From Amycolatopsis balhimycina FH 1894 (lineage in GTDB: Bacteria; Actinomycetota; Actinomycetes; Mycobacteriales; Pseudonocardiaceae): DNA of 64,000 nucleotides. The translations under genes were made by a program, and so were the position numbers. The stretch is from positions 536,762-600,761 of the forward strand of contig NZ_KB913037.1 in assembly GCF_000384295.1 (NCBI RefSeq). Reading direction: 5' to 3'. The notes below the pieces were generated by a model. It was given only the letters and a program-made list of their open reading frames with translations, was not told the origin of the DNA and ran no database searches. Positions 48,008 through 55,770 of the stretch are shown here, piece by piece. Position 1 is the first letter of the stretch; every line of letters starts with the position of its first letter.

Positions 48008-48625
48008 TCAGTCGTCTCCGGCGCCGCGCAGCGCGTTGCGCGCCTGCACGACGTAGAGCACGCCCGACCAGACGTAGAGGACCGCGCCCCAGATCGTGAA
48101 GGCGTAGCCGATCGGCCGGGCGACCGCGGCGACGTCCGAGCCGCCCTGCGCGAGCAGCAGGAGCGGGAAGGCGTACATCAGGACGAAGGTCGCGCCCTTG
48201 CCGAGGTAGGTGACCTCGGGCGGGGCGAAGCCGCGGCGGCGCAGCGCGAACACGCAGCCGCCGAGCACGGCTTCCCGCAGCACGAGCGGCACGACGACCC
48301 ACCAGGGGATGATGTCGCGGACCAGGAACGCGATGAGCGTCGCGAGGATGTACAGCCGGTCGGCCGCCGGGTCGAGCAGCTGCCCCAGCCGGGACATCTG
48401 GTTGAGCCAGCGGGCCAGCTTGCCGTCGAGCCAGTCGGTCAGGGCGCTGAACACCAGCAGGGCGAGCGCCCAGCCGTCCTCCTTCGGGCCCAGCAGCAGC
48501 CAGAGGAACACCGGCACGCCGGCCAGCCGCAGCAGCGACAGGATGTTCGGGACATTGAAGGCCTGCTTCAGCAGGGACGGTTCGGCGCTCGCCTGAGCGG
48601 CTGGGTCCGGCGCGGCTGTGCTCAC
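48008..48625 (-). CDS. pgsA: CDP-alcohol phosphatidyltransferase, PgsA-like
   Basis: A 205-residue integral membrane enzyme with the CDP-alcohol signature DWLDGKLAR...GQLLDPAADR (D-x2-D-G-x2-A-R-x8-G-x3-D-x3-D) and about five membrane helices. It probably makes phosphatidylglycerol phosphate or a related phospholipid from CDP-diacylglycerol; the exact alcohol is not certain. It corresponds to the pgsA2 position in mycobacteria. Confidence 0.85.
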   Translation of the reverse strand: MSTAAPDPAAQASAEPSLLKQAFNVPNILSLLRLAGVPVFLWLLLGPKEDGWALALLVFSALTDWLDGKLARWLNQMSRLGQLLDPAADRLYILATLIAFLVRDIIPWWVVVPLVLREAVLGGCVFALRRRGFAPPEVTYLGKGATFVLMYAFPLLLLAQGGSDVAAVARPIGYAFTIWGAVLYVWSGVLYVVQARNALRGAGDD

Positions 48626-48682
48626 CGGCCAATTAAACAGCGGAAGGGGGCCGGGCCGCCCGGTGGTGCGGCCCGGGCGGCG

Positions 48683-48892
48683 TCAGCTCGCGCGGTGGTG
48701 GCTCCAGCCGCGTCGCTGCAGCTCCGCGCTGCTCAGCGACTCGGGACGGCCACGGAAGTCGGTGCCCATCCAGCGGGCGCGGCCGATGCGTCCCTCGAGG
48801 ACGTACGGACGGCCGCCGCACCAGACCACGGTGCAGGGGACGGTCGGCGGACTGGACGGGTCTTCGGTGCTGGTCACAGCGTCGTCGTTCAT
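48683..48892 (-). CDS. Small conserved protein of unknown function
   Basis: A 69-residue protein starting at the ATG at 48892 (MNDDAVTST). The second half is basic and well structured, with PCTVVWCGGRPYVLEGRIGR and RWMGTDFRGRPESLS. A Cys pair (PCTVVWC) could bind metal. The gene lies upstream of pgsA on the same strand, 57 bases away. Homologues of unknown role seem common in actinobacteria. Confidence 0.55.
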   Translation of the reverse strand: MNDDAVTSTEDPSSPPTVPCTVVWCGGRPYVLEGRIGRARWMGTDFRGRPESLSSAELQRRGWSHHRAS

Positions 48893-49207
48893 CGCTCTCA
48901 CGGGCTCGGGACGGGTTTCGGGGACGGGAAGCTCTGCGGCCTCCACCAAGATCTTCGGTCCCCGAGGCCGGAATGTTAACGGGAACGCCGGGAATTAGAC
49001 CGATCGATTCTTCATGGCAGCGTGAGGTTTCGGAGCGTGAACGGAATGTTAATTGTCCATTGTGGACGGTCTTTCGGCGGCCACCGGCGCGGGCCGCCGC
49101 CCGGCTGGAGTAATCTCCGGCACACTCGTGGGCGAGCCGGTCCACGGGGCCCCGGCCGGGATGGGCCAGAATGACCGGGTCGGCCTGACCGGGGAGGAAC
49201 GATCGCG
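48893..49207. other. Intergenic region between divergent genes
   Basis: No gene is seen. GGAATGTTAA occurs twice (48970-48979 and 49043-49052) and GTCCA-TTG-TGGAC lies at 49055-49067. It must hold the promoters of the small protein gene (minus) and of the lipoprotein pair (plus). It is markedly more A/T-rich than its flanks. Confidence 0.5.
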
Positions 49208-49723
49208 GTGCCCCACCCAGCCACCACGAGGACGTGGCGGCCGTTGCTCGCGGCCTGCCTCGCCGTCCCCGCGCTCGCGGCCTGCGCCGGCGACCCGGCC
49301 GCGCAGGCGCCCCCTCCCCCGCCTTCCTCCGCGGCAGCGGCGCCCACCACGGCGACGCCGCCGGGCACCACTCCGCCGCCCTCGGCCGCGACCGGCGGTA
49401 CGTCCGCGCCGGCCCCGGTGACCAAGCCGTCCGGAGCGCCGCCGACGGTGCCCGGGTCGTGCGGCACGGTCACCGCCGCCAGCGGGCTCACGCTGTACGT
49501 CTTCGACAGCGGCTCCGCCGGGGTCACCTGCGCCACGGCGACCAAGCTCGTCGGCGACTTCCACCGCAAGATCGCCGGGCGCCAGGGCACCGGCTCGAAC
49601 GACGCGGTGAACGAGACCGTCGACGGCTGGCTGTGCACGTCCGGTCCGCCCGCCGCGCAGGGCGGCACCACCTGTACCAAGGGCGAGCAGACGGTGTTCG
49701 CCGCCGTCGTGCCGTCCGAGTGA
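49208..49723 (+). CDS. Lipoprotein, first of a tandem pair
   Basis: A 171-residue lipoprotein with a signal peptide ending in the lipobox ALAAC (Cys near residue 26), a Pro/Thr/Ala linker of about 50 residues, and a small domain with CGTVTAASG, VTCATATKLVGDF and GWLCTSGPP. GGGGAGGAA lies 8 bases before the GTG. The domain is shared with the next gene, so the pair arose by duplication. Function unknown; cell-surface location inferred. Confidence 0.7.
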   Translation: MPHPATTRTWRPLLAACLAVPALAACAGDPAAQAPPPPPSSAAAAPTTATPPGTTPPPSAATGGTSAPAPVTKPSGAPPTVPGSCGTVTAASGLTLYVFDSGSAGVTCATATKLVGDFHRKIAGRQGTGSNDAVNETVDGWLCTSGPPAAQGGTTCTKGEQTVFAAVVPSE

Positions 49724-49757
49724 GTCCGCTGCCGTCCCGTCCGCTCCTGAAGGGCCC

Positions 49758-50162
49758 ATGAAGACACTCGCGTACCCCCTGCTGCTCGTCGCCGCGACCG
49801 CCGCACTGGCCGGCTGCGCGGGCGGCGACCCGGCGCCCGTCAGTGCGGCAGTCTCGCCGTCCGCCACTGTCCCGGCCGCGGTGGCGGCAGTCGAGTCGAC
49901 GGCACCGGGCGTGCCCTGCGGCGAAGTCCCGGGTGCGGGCGGCGCGAAGACAGCCGTCGTGGCCCACGGCAAGGTGGACTGCGCCGCGGCGACGAAGCTG
50001 CTGAAGGACTACTTCGCGAAGCTGACCCCGGCGGAGGCCGCCTCCGCGGACGGCCCGGGCCCGGTGGTGCTCGACGAGTGGACGTGCGGCAGCGGCCCGA
50101 ACGACCCGGTGACGGCGTGCTCCACCGAAGACGGCCGCCAGGTCGAAGGCACGCGCGCCTGA
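49758..50162 (+). CDS. Lipoprotein, second of a tandem pair
   Basis: A 134-residue lipoprotein (signal peptide with lipobox LAGC near residue 20). The domain matches the preceding protein: PCGEV, VDCAAATKLLKDYFAKL, EWTCGSGP and a final Cys, giving the same four-Cys pattern. The linker is shorter. It lies 34 bases after the first gene, so the two are co-transcribed. The stop is 19 bases before the palindrome pair at 50181. Confidence 0.7.
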   Translation: MKTLAYPLLLVAATAALAGCAGGDPAPVSAAVSPSATVPAAVAAVESTAPGVPCGEVPGAGGAKTAVVAHGKVDCAAATKLLKDYFAKLTPAEAASADGPGPVVLDEWTCGSGPNDPVTACSTEDGRQVEGTRA

Positions 50163-50180
50163 CCGCCCGCCCCACCGCAT

Positions 50181-50236
50181 GTCATGAACGAGTCGTTCAT
50201 GACGTCTGAGGTCATGAACGACTCTTTCATGACGTC
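50181..50236. repeat. Pair of 15-bp palindromes at a convergent gene end
   Basis: TGAACGAGTCGTTCA (perfect) and TGAACGACTCTTTCA (one mismatch), about 18 bases apart and each flanked by ATGAC/GTCAT-like bases. The second supplies the stop codon of the acyl-CoA synthetase gene (50227-50229). Same family as 1361-1409. Confidence 0.75.
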
Positions 50237-51963
50237 CGCGGCCCCGGTGAGCTGCCGGAGTCAGGACTTGGGTCGGGGAAGTCCTCCTCGCGGTACTCCG
50301 TCGCTTCGGCGCGCTTCGGGTCGCTCTCACGACCTCGCAGCTCGACGCGGCGGATCTTGCCCGAGATCGTCTTCGGCAGCTCCGCGAACTCGAGCCGCCG
50401 GATCCGCTTGTACGGCGCCAAGTGCTCGCGGCAGTACGCCAGGATCGACCGCGCGGTCGCCGCGTCCGGGGAGAACCCCGCGGCCAGCACGACGTACGCC
50501 TTGGGCACCGCGAGCCGGATCGGGTCGGGGGCCGGGACCACCGCCGCCTCCGCCACCGCCTCGTGCTCGATGAGGACGCTCTCCAGCTCGAACGGCGAGA
50601 TCCGGTAGTCCGACGCCTTGAACACGTCGTCCGTGCGCCCGACGTACGTGATGTAGCCGCGCTCGTCGATCGAACCGACGTCACCGGTGTGGTAGTAGCC
50701 GCCGCCGAACGCCGCCGAGGTGCGCTCGTCGTCGTCCGCGTAGCCCGTCATCAGGCCCACCGGGCGGTGGGCGAGGTCGAGGCAGATCTCGCCCTCCGAT
50801 GCCCGCTCGCCGCTGATCGGGTCGACCAGCGCCACCACGAACCCGGGCAGCGGGCGGCCCATCGAGCCGGGCACGACGTCCTGCCCCGGCGTGTTGGCGA
50901 TCTGGACGCTGCTCTCCGTCTGCCCGAAGCCGTCGCGGATGGTGACGCCCCACGCCTTCCGGACCTGGTCGATCACCTCGGGGTTGAGCGGCTCCCCCGC
51001 GCCAACGACCTTGCGCGGCGGGGTCTTCAGCGCCGTCAGGTCGGCCTGGATGAGCATCCGCCACACCGTCGGCGGGGCGCAGAAGCTCGTCACCCCGCAC
51101 CGGTCCAGCTGCGCCAGCAACGCGCCCGCGTCGAACCGGTTGTAGTTGTAGAGGAATACCGTGGCCTCGGCGTTCCAGGGTGCGAAGAAGTTGCTCCACG
51201 CGTGCTTCGCCCAGCCCGGCGAGGAGATGTTCAGGTGGACGTCGCCCGGTTCCAGCCCGATCCAGTACATCGTGGAAAGGTGGCCCACCGGGTACGAGAC
51301 GTGCGTGTGCTGCACCAGCTTGGGCTTCGCCGTCGTGCCGGAGGTGAAGTAGAGCAGCAGCGGATCGCCGGCCCGGGTCGGGGCGTCCGGCGTGAACTCC
51401 GGCGACTGCGCGAACGCGGCCGAGTACGAAAGCCAGCCCTCGACCGGCTCGCCCACGGCGATGCGCGTGTAGTCGCCTTCGATTCCGTCGAACTTCGGCG
51501 CGTCCACCGCCCGGACGACGACGTGCTTGGCCGCGCCGCGCTCGACGCGGTCGGTCAGGTCGGCCGGCCCGAGCAGCGTGGACGCCGGGATGATCACGGC
51601 GCCGAGCTTGATCGCGGCGAGGATCGTCTCCCACAGCTCGCCCTGGTTGCCCAGCATGAGGATCAGCCGGTCGCCGCGGCGGACGCCGAGGACGCGCAGC
51701 CAGTTCGCCACCTGGTTGGACCGGCCCGACATCTCGGGGTAGGTCCAGCGGCTCTCGCTGCCGTCCTCTTCGACGATCCACAGGGCGTCCCGCTCGGCGT
51801 TGTCGGGGTCGTGCGCGACGACGTCGAACCAGTCGATCGCCCAGTTGAACTCGTCGAACTCCGGCCAGGCGAAGTCCCGGTAGGCCGTGTCGTAGTCCTC
51901 GCGGCGGGCCTGCAGGTAGTCCCGCGCGACGCGGAACGCGTGGTGGACAGTCGAAGCGCTCAC
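50227..51963 (-). CDS. AMP-binding acyl-CoA synthetase
   Basis: A 578-residue ANL-superfamily ligase of the medium-chain acyl-CoA/acetyl-CoA synthetase type. Motifs: YFTSGTTAKPKL (P-loop A3), DGFGQTESS (A5), YYHTGDVGSID (A7), FKASDYRISPFELES (A8) and SGKIRRVELR with the catalytic Lys near the end. It activates a carboxylic acid to its CoA thioester. A crotonase gene lies 10 bases upstream on the same strand, suggesting a fatty-acid or aromatic-acid catabolic pair. The last residues before the stop are encoded in a palindromic repeat. Confidence 0.88.
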   Translation of the reverse strand: MSASTVHHAFRVARDYLQARREDYDTAYRDFAWPEFDEFNWAIDWFDVVAHDPDNAERDALWIVEEDGSESRWTYPEMSGRSNQVANWLRVLGVRRGDRLILMLGNQGELWETILAAIKLGAVIIPASTLLGPADLTDRVERGAAKHVVVRAVDAPKFDGIEGDYTRIAVGEPVEGWLSYSAAFAQSPEFTPDAPTRAGDPLLLYFTSGTTAKPKLVQHTHVSYPVGHLSTMYWIGLEPGDVHLNISSPGWAKHAWSNFFAPWNAEATVFLYNYNRFDAGALLAQLDRCGVTSFCAPPTVWRMLIQADLTALKTPPRKVVGAGEPLNPEVIDQVRKAWGVTIRDGFGQTESSVQIANTPGQDVVPGSMGRPLPGFVVALVDPISGERASEGEICLDLAHRPVGLMTGYADDDERTSAAFGGGYYHTGDVGSIDERGYITYVGRTDDVFKASDYRISPFELESVLIEHEAVAEAAVVPAPDPIRLAVPKAYVVLAAGFSPDAATARSILAYCREHLAPYKRIRRLEFAELPKTISGKIRRVELRGRESDPKRAEATEYREEDFPDPSPDSGSSPGPRTS

Positions 51964-51973
51964 GCTACCTCCT

Positions 51974-52816
51974 CTATTCGCCCTTGAACTCCGGCTTCCG
52001 GCGCTCCATGAAGGCCTGGACCGCTTCGCCGAGGTCCTTGCTGGGCAGGAACGCCGAGTTCCACGCCGCGACGTACCGGAGGCCGTCGGCGACCTGGCGC
52101 TCGGTGTTCGCCGCCAGTACCTGCTTCGTACCCTGCACCACCAGCGGCGGGTTCGCAGCGATCTCCCCGGCGAGTTCGCGGGCGGCCTTCAGCACGGCTT
52201 CCTGGTCCGCGTGGACGTCGTTGACCAGGCCGATCTTCTCGGCGCGGGCGGCGTCGATGTCCTTGCCGGTCAGGGCCAGCTCCCGCAGATGCCCTTCGCC
52301 GACGATCGAGGCCAGCCGCTGGAGGCTGCCGAGGTCCGCGACGATCGCGACACGCACTTCGCGGACGCTGAACTTGGCGTCAGCGCTGGCCAGCCGGACG
52401 TCCGCGGCCGCGACGACGTCGACCCCGCCGCCGATGCACCAGCCGGACACGGCCGCGACGACCGGTTTGCGGCATTCCGCGATCGAGCTGACCGCCGCCT
52501 GCAGCGACCGGACCTGGTCGAGGAACGCCGTGCGCGGGCCGGCCAGGTTGTCCGGGCCCAGCATCGGCGCCCAGTCGCCCATCATCGCCGGCAGGTCGAG
52601 GCCGTAGGAGAAGTTCGTCCCGCTGCCGGTCAGCACCACGGCCCTGACCTGCGGGTCAGCATCCAGCGCGCGGAACACCTGCGGCAGCTCGCGCCAGAAG
52701 TCCGGCCCCATCGCGTTGCCCTTCGACGGGCCGAGCAGCGTCACTTCGGCCACAGGGCCGTCGACGTCGACCTTCAGGGACACGAGGTCGGGCAAACTGT
52801 CAGCAGTAGCGGTCAT
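51974..52816 (-). CDS. Enoyl-CoA hydratase/isomerase family protein, dienoyl-CoA isomerase-like
   Basis: A 280-residue crotonase. The oxyanion residues lie in SYGLDLPAM and SGWCIGGGVDVVAAADVRLAS. FSVREVRVAIVADLGSLQRL carries the Glu and Asp found in delta(3,5)-delta(2,4)-dienoyl-CoA isomerases, so this activity is more likely than simple hydration. It is co-directional with and 10 bases before the acyl-CoA synthetase gene. The ATG at 52816 gives the standard N-terminus. Confidence 0.85.
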   Translation of the reverse strand: MTATADSLPDLVSLKVDVDGPVAEVTLLGPSKGNAMGPDFWRELPQVFRALDADPQVRAVVLTGSGTNFSYGLDLPAMMGDWAPMLGPDNLAGPRTAFLDQVRSLQAAVSSIAECRKPVVAAVSGWCIGGGVDVVAAADVRLASADAKFSVREVRVAIVADLGSLQRLASIVGEGHLRELALTGKDIDAARAEKIGLVNDVHADQEAVLKAARELAGEIAANPPLVVQGTKQVLAANTERQVADGLRYVAAWNSAFLPSKDLGEAVQAFMERRKPEFKGE

Positions 52817-52954
52817 GGGGTCATCTTGACCCATGCTCGCGGCGACCCGCCATTGGCACCTTGTCAATTGACCCCATGGTCACCGTGCCAACCTGGTCGG
52901 GGGATGCTTTCCTGAAAGAGACTCACCCCCACGACACGGGGAGGACGGTGGGAC

Positions 52955-53824
52955 ATGAGCCCGGCCAGCGCGACCGCGATCGAACCCGAACCCCCCGCCG
53001 CGCCCGCCCGGCGCGAGTCCCGCCCGATCGAGCTGACCGGCTCCTTCGACCACGAGGGACACCGGCTCTGGTACACCGAGTTCGGCAGCGGTGACAAGGT
53101 CGTCGTCCTCACCCACGGCATCATGCTGACCCGCCGGATGCACGCGCCCCTCGCGCGCCGGCTGGCCCGCGCCGGCTTCCGGGTGATCACCCTCGACCTG
53201 CTCGGCCACGGCGACTCCGACCGGCCGACCGAGTCGTGGCTGTACTCGATGCCCTCGTTCGCCGAGCAGACCCTGGCGCTGCTGGACCACCTCGAGGTCG
53301 AGTCGGCCGTCATCGGCGGGACGTCGCTGGGCGCGAACGTCTCGCTGGAAGTGGCGGTGCTGGCCCCCGAGCGGGCACGCGGGCTGGTCGTCGAGATGCC
53401 GGTGCTGGACAACGCGATCGTCGCCGGGCTGTTCACGTTCGCGCCGTTGCTGATGGCGGCCCGGTTCCTGCCGTTCACGGTGCAGGCGGTCGCGCTCGCG
53501 GCGTCGGTGGTTCCGCACGGCAACCAGTGGGTCGACGTCGTGACGGACACGCTCTCGCAGCGCCCGGCCCCGATGGCGGCGCTGCTGCATGGCGTGCTGT
53601 TCGGCCGGATCGCGCCGCCGAAGTCGGTGCGCCGCAAGATCACCACGCGCGCGCTGGTGATCGGCCACGAGGGCGACCCGATCCACCCGTTCGGCGACGC
53701 GGACACCCTCGCCGCCGACATGCCGGACGCGGAGTTCGTCCAGGCCCGCAGCCCGGTCGAGCTCAGGCTCGACCCGACCCGGCTGTCGGACGCGATCCGG
53801 GACTTCGCCGCGAGCTGCTACTGA
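52955..53824 (+). CDS. Alpha/beta hydrolase
   Basis: A 289-residue hydrolase: THGIMLTRRMH (oxyanion loop), LDLLGHGDSDRPTES, nucleophile elbow GGTSLGAN, and GHEGDPIHPFGDA for the acid. No clear catalytic His follows at the usual place (QARSPVELRLDPTRL). GGGAGGA precedes the ATG. Divergent from the crotonase gene and convergent with the TetR gene, whose end it overlaps by 7 bases. Substrate unknown. Confidence 0.75.
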   Translation: MSPASATAIEPEPPAAPARRESRPIELTGSFDHEGHRLWYTEFGSGDKVVVLTHGIMLTRRMHAPLARRLARAGFRVITLDLLGHGDSDRPTESWLYSMPSFAEQTLALLDHLEVESAVIGGTSLGANVSLEVAVLAPERARGLVVEMPVLDNAIVAGLFTFAPLLMAARFLPFTVQAVALAASVVPHGNQWVDVVTDTLSQRPAPMAALLHGVLFGRIAPPKSVRRKITTRALVIGHEGDPIHPFGDADTLAADMPDAEFVQARSPVELRLDPTRLSDAIRDFAASCY

Positions 53825-54507
53825 ACGCGCTTTGAGATGCGGGCCGCGATGCCGTCGAGGACGAAGCCGAGGCCGATGCGGAAGGTCTGGTCGGCGTCCA
53901 GGTGGGGGCCGTCGCGCACCATCGTGGCCAGCGCCGGGAACCTGCCGGTGGCGAAGGTCCGCTCCAGATAGGGCCCGAAGGTGGCCTGCCACTGCCTCTT
54001 GTCCATCCCGGAGACCCGCTCGGCACGCCGTTCGGTGATCTCGCGGCGTACCGCGCCGGTCACGTACGCGGTGACCGCGGCGACCCCCGGCACGACCGTG
54101 TCCAGGTCGACGCCGTCCATCGCGGCCAGCACCGCCTCTCCCCCGGCCATGGTGTTCGGCCCGAGCTGCGGCCGGCCGCCGAGCAGGTCGGCGAGCCATT
54201 CGTGCCGGTGCGCCGCTTTCCGGGTGGCTTCGGCGAGGGAACACAGCACCTCCCGCCACCCGTCGCCGACCGGCCGGATCTCGGCGTAGACCGCGTCGAC
54301 CATCAGGTCGAGCAGCTCTTCCTTGGTGGCGATGTAGCCGTACAGCCGCATCGGGCCGACGTCCAGCGCGGCGGCGACCTTGCGTAGCGACACCGCGTCC
54401 AGGCCGTCCGCGTCGGCCAGCCGGATCGCCGCCCCGACGATCCGCTCGCGGCTCAGCGAGGCCGGTACCGGCCGATCCGGCGGCTCCGGCCGCTCCCACA
54501 CCAACAT
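53818..54507 (-). CDS. TetR family regulator with TetR_C-type domain
   Basis: A 229-residue regulator. The HTH lies near residues 20-65 (GLDAVSLRKVAAALDVGPMRLYGY). The C-terminal part (HEWLADLLGGRPQLGPNTM) resembles the ligand domain of tetracycline-repressor-type TetR proteins. Divergent from a TetX-like monooxygenase gene, with a palindromic operator between. This arrangement suggests that it represses that gene until a ligand, perhaps a polyketide, binds. Confidence 0.87.
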   Translation of the reverse strand: MLVWERPEPPDRPVPASLSRERIVGAAIRLADADGLDAVSLRKVAAALDVGPMRLYGYIATKEELLDLMVDAVYAEIRPVGDGWREVLCSLAEATRKAAHRHEWLADLLGGRPQLGPNTMAGGEAVLAAMDGVDLDTVVPGVAAVTAYVTGAVRREITERRAERVSGMDKRQWQATFGPYLERTFATGRFPALATMVRDGPHLDADQTFRIGLGFVLDGIAARISKRVQ

Positions 54508-54533
54508 GCCGGTGACGATACAACGCCTGTCGC

Positions 54534-54563
54534 GATACACTGTATTTGTCAATACACTGTATC
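54534..54563. promoter_or_regulatory. TetR operator in front of the TetX-like monooxygenase
   Basis: Inverted repeat with outer arms GATACA/TGTATC and inner arms GTAT/ATAC around TTGTCA. ATACACTGTAT also occurs as a direct repeat in it. It lies between the divergent TetR and monooxygenase starts. Confidence 0.75.
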
Positions 54564-54575
54564 GAAGGGGGAACC

Positions 54576-55685
54576 ATGACGATCGCCATCGTCGGCGGCG
54601 GGATGGGCGGCCTGACCCTCGCCCGGGTGCTGCACGTGAACGGCATCGAAGCCGTCGTGTACGAACGGGACTCTTCGCGTACCGCTCGCGATCAGGGCAG
54701 CATGCTCGACATCCACTCCGGGCAGCGGGCACTGCGCGAGGCCGGTCTGCTCGAGGAGTTCTTCGCGATCGCCCGCGGCGAGGGCCAGGACATGCGGCTG
54801 CTCGAGCCGGACGGCACCCTGCTGCACCAGGAGGACACGCCCGACGACGCCCCGCTCTTGCGCCCGGAGGTGGACCGCGCCGATCTGCGCGACCTGCTGC
54901 TGGACTCTCTTCCCGAGGACACGGTGCGCTGGGGGCACGTGTTCAAGTCCGCCGGCGACGGCCGGCTGCACTTCGCCGACGGGAGCAGTGCGCCGTACGA
55001 CCTGCTGGTCGGCGCGGACGGCGCGCAGTCCCGGGTCCGCCCGCTGCTCACCGACGTCCGCCCGGCACCCATCGGCAAGAACGTCGTCGAGATCGGCATC
55101 CCGGACATCGACCGCACGCACCCGGACCTGGCGGCGATGGTCGGGCGCGGCACCTACTGGGTGGTGGGCAACGGAATTTCCCTGGCGGCGCAACGCAACG
55201 GCGACGGCCGCGTCCGCATCGGCGTCAGCTTCACCAACACCGCCGAAGACTGGTTCGCCACCAGCGGGATCCCCTTCGACGACCCGGCCGCCGCCCGGGC
55301 GCGGCTGATCGAACTGCTCCCGGGCTGGGACCCGCGGATCACGGCGCTGATCGCCGCCTGCGACGACCGGGTCGTGCCACGGTCGATGACCACGCTCCCG
55401 GCCGGCCTGACCTGGCCGTCGAGGCCGGACGTCACGCTGCTCGGCGACGCCGCGCACCTGATGCCGGCGGTGGGAGAAGGCGCGAACATGGCAATGCTCG
55501 ACGGCGCCTCACTCGGCCTGGCCCTCGCCGCGCACCCGGACGACTTCGCCACCGCCGTCGAAGAGTACGAACGCGAGATGTTCGAACGCGCCGGCGCCGC
55601 CGCCCGCAGGTCCGAGGACATGCACGAACTCATGATGTCCCCGGACGCCGCCCGGAAACTGCAGGCGTTCTTCCAGCCGAGCTGA
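54576..55685 (+). CDS. FAD-dependent monooxygenase, TetX-like
   Basis: A 369-residue flavoprotein hydroxylase: FAD motif VGGGMGGLTLARVL, EAVVYERD, DQGSMLDIHSGQRAL, a DG-type motif (LVGADGAQSRVR) and GDAAHLMPAVGEGANMA. The DIHSGQRALREAGL region and the overall order closely match TetX, which hydroxylates and inactivates tetracyclines. It may act on a polyketide or other aromatic compound; tetracycline resistance is not shown. The ATG at 54576 follows AAGGGGG. Regulated by the divergent TetR. Confidence 0.85.
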   Translation: MTIAIVGGGMGGLTLARVLHVNGIEAVVYERDSSRTARDQGSMLDIHSGQRALREAGLLEEFFAIARGEGQDMRLLEPDGTLLHQEDTPDDAPLLRPEVDRADLRDLLLDSLPEDTVRWGHVFKSAGDGRLHFADGSSAPYDLLVGADGAQSRVRPLLTDVRPAPIGKNVVEIGIPDIDRTHPDLAAMVGRGTYWVVGNGISLAAQRNGDGRVRIGVSFTNTAEDWFATSGIPFDDPAAARARLIELLPGWDPRITALIAACDDRVVPRSMTTLPAGLTWPSRPDVTLLGDAAHLMPAVGEGANMAMLDGASLGLALAAHPDDFATAVEEYEREMFERAGAAARRSEDMHELMMSPDAARKLQAFFQPS

Positions 55686-55686
55686 A

Positions 55687-55770
55687 ACCCGGAACTCGCG
55701 TGATTGAGCCCGGAACTCGCGTGATTGAAGACGTGACTCGCGTGATCAGCGGGGCATCACGTGTGATCAG
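55687..55770. repeat. Tandem degenerate ACTCGCGTGATT repeats
   Basis: Four imperfect units of about 20 bases: CCCGGAACTCGCGTGATTGA twice, then GACGTGACTCGCGTGATCAG, and ATCACGTGTGATCAG last. They fill the gap between the monooxygenase and siroheme synthase genes (convergent) and run into the cysG stop codon. Possibly a terminator-like or repeat element. Confidence 0.6.

Noticed and set aside
54576..55685. Calling the monooxygenase a proven tetracycline resistance gene
   Set aside because: Only fold and motif resemblance to TetX is visible; many related flavin hydroxylases act on other compounds.
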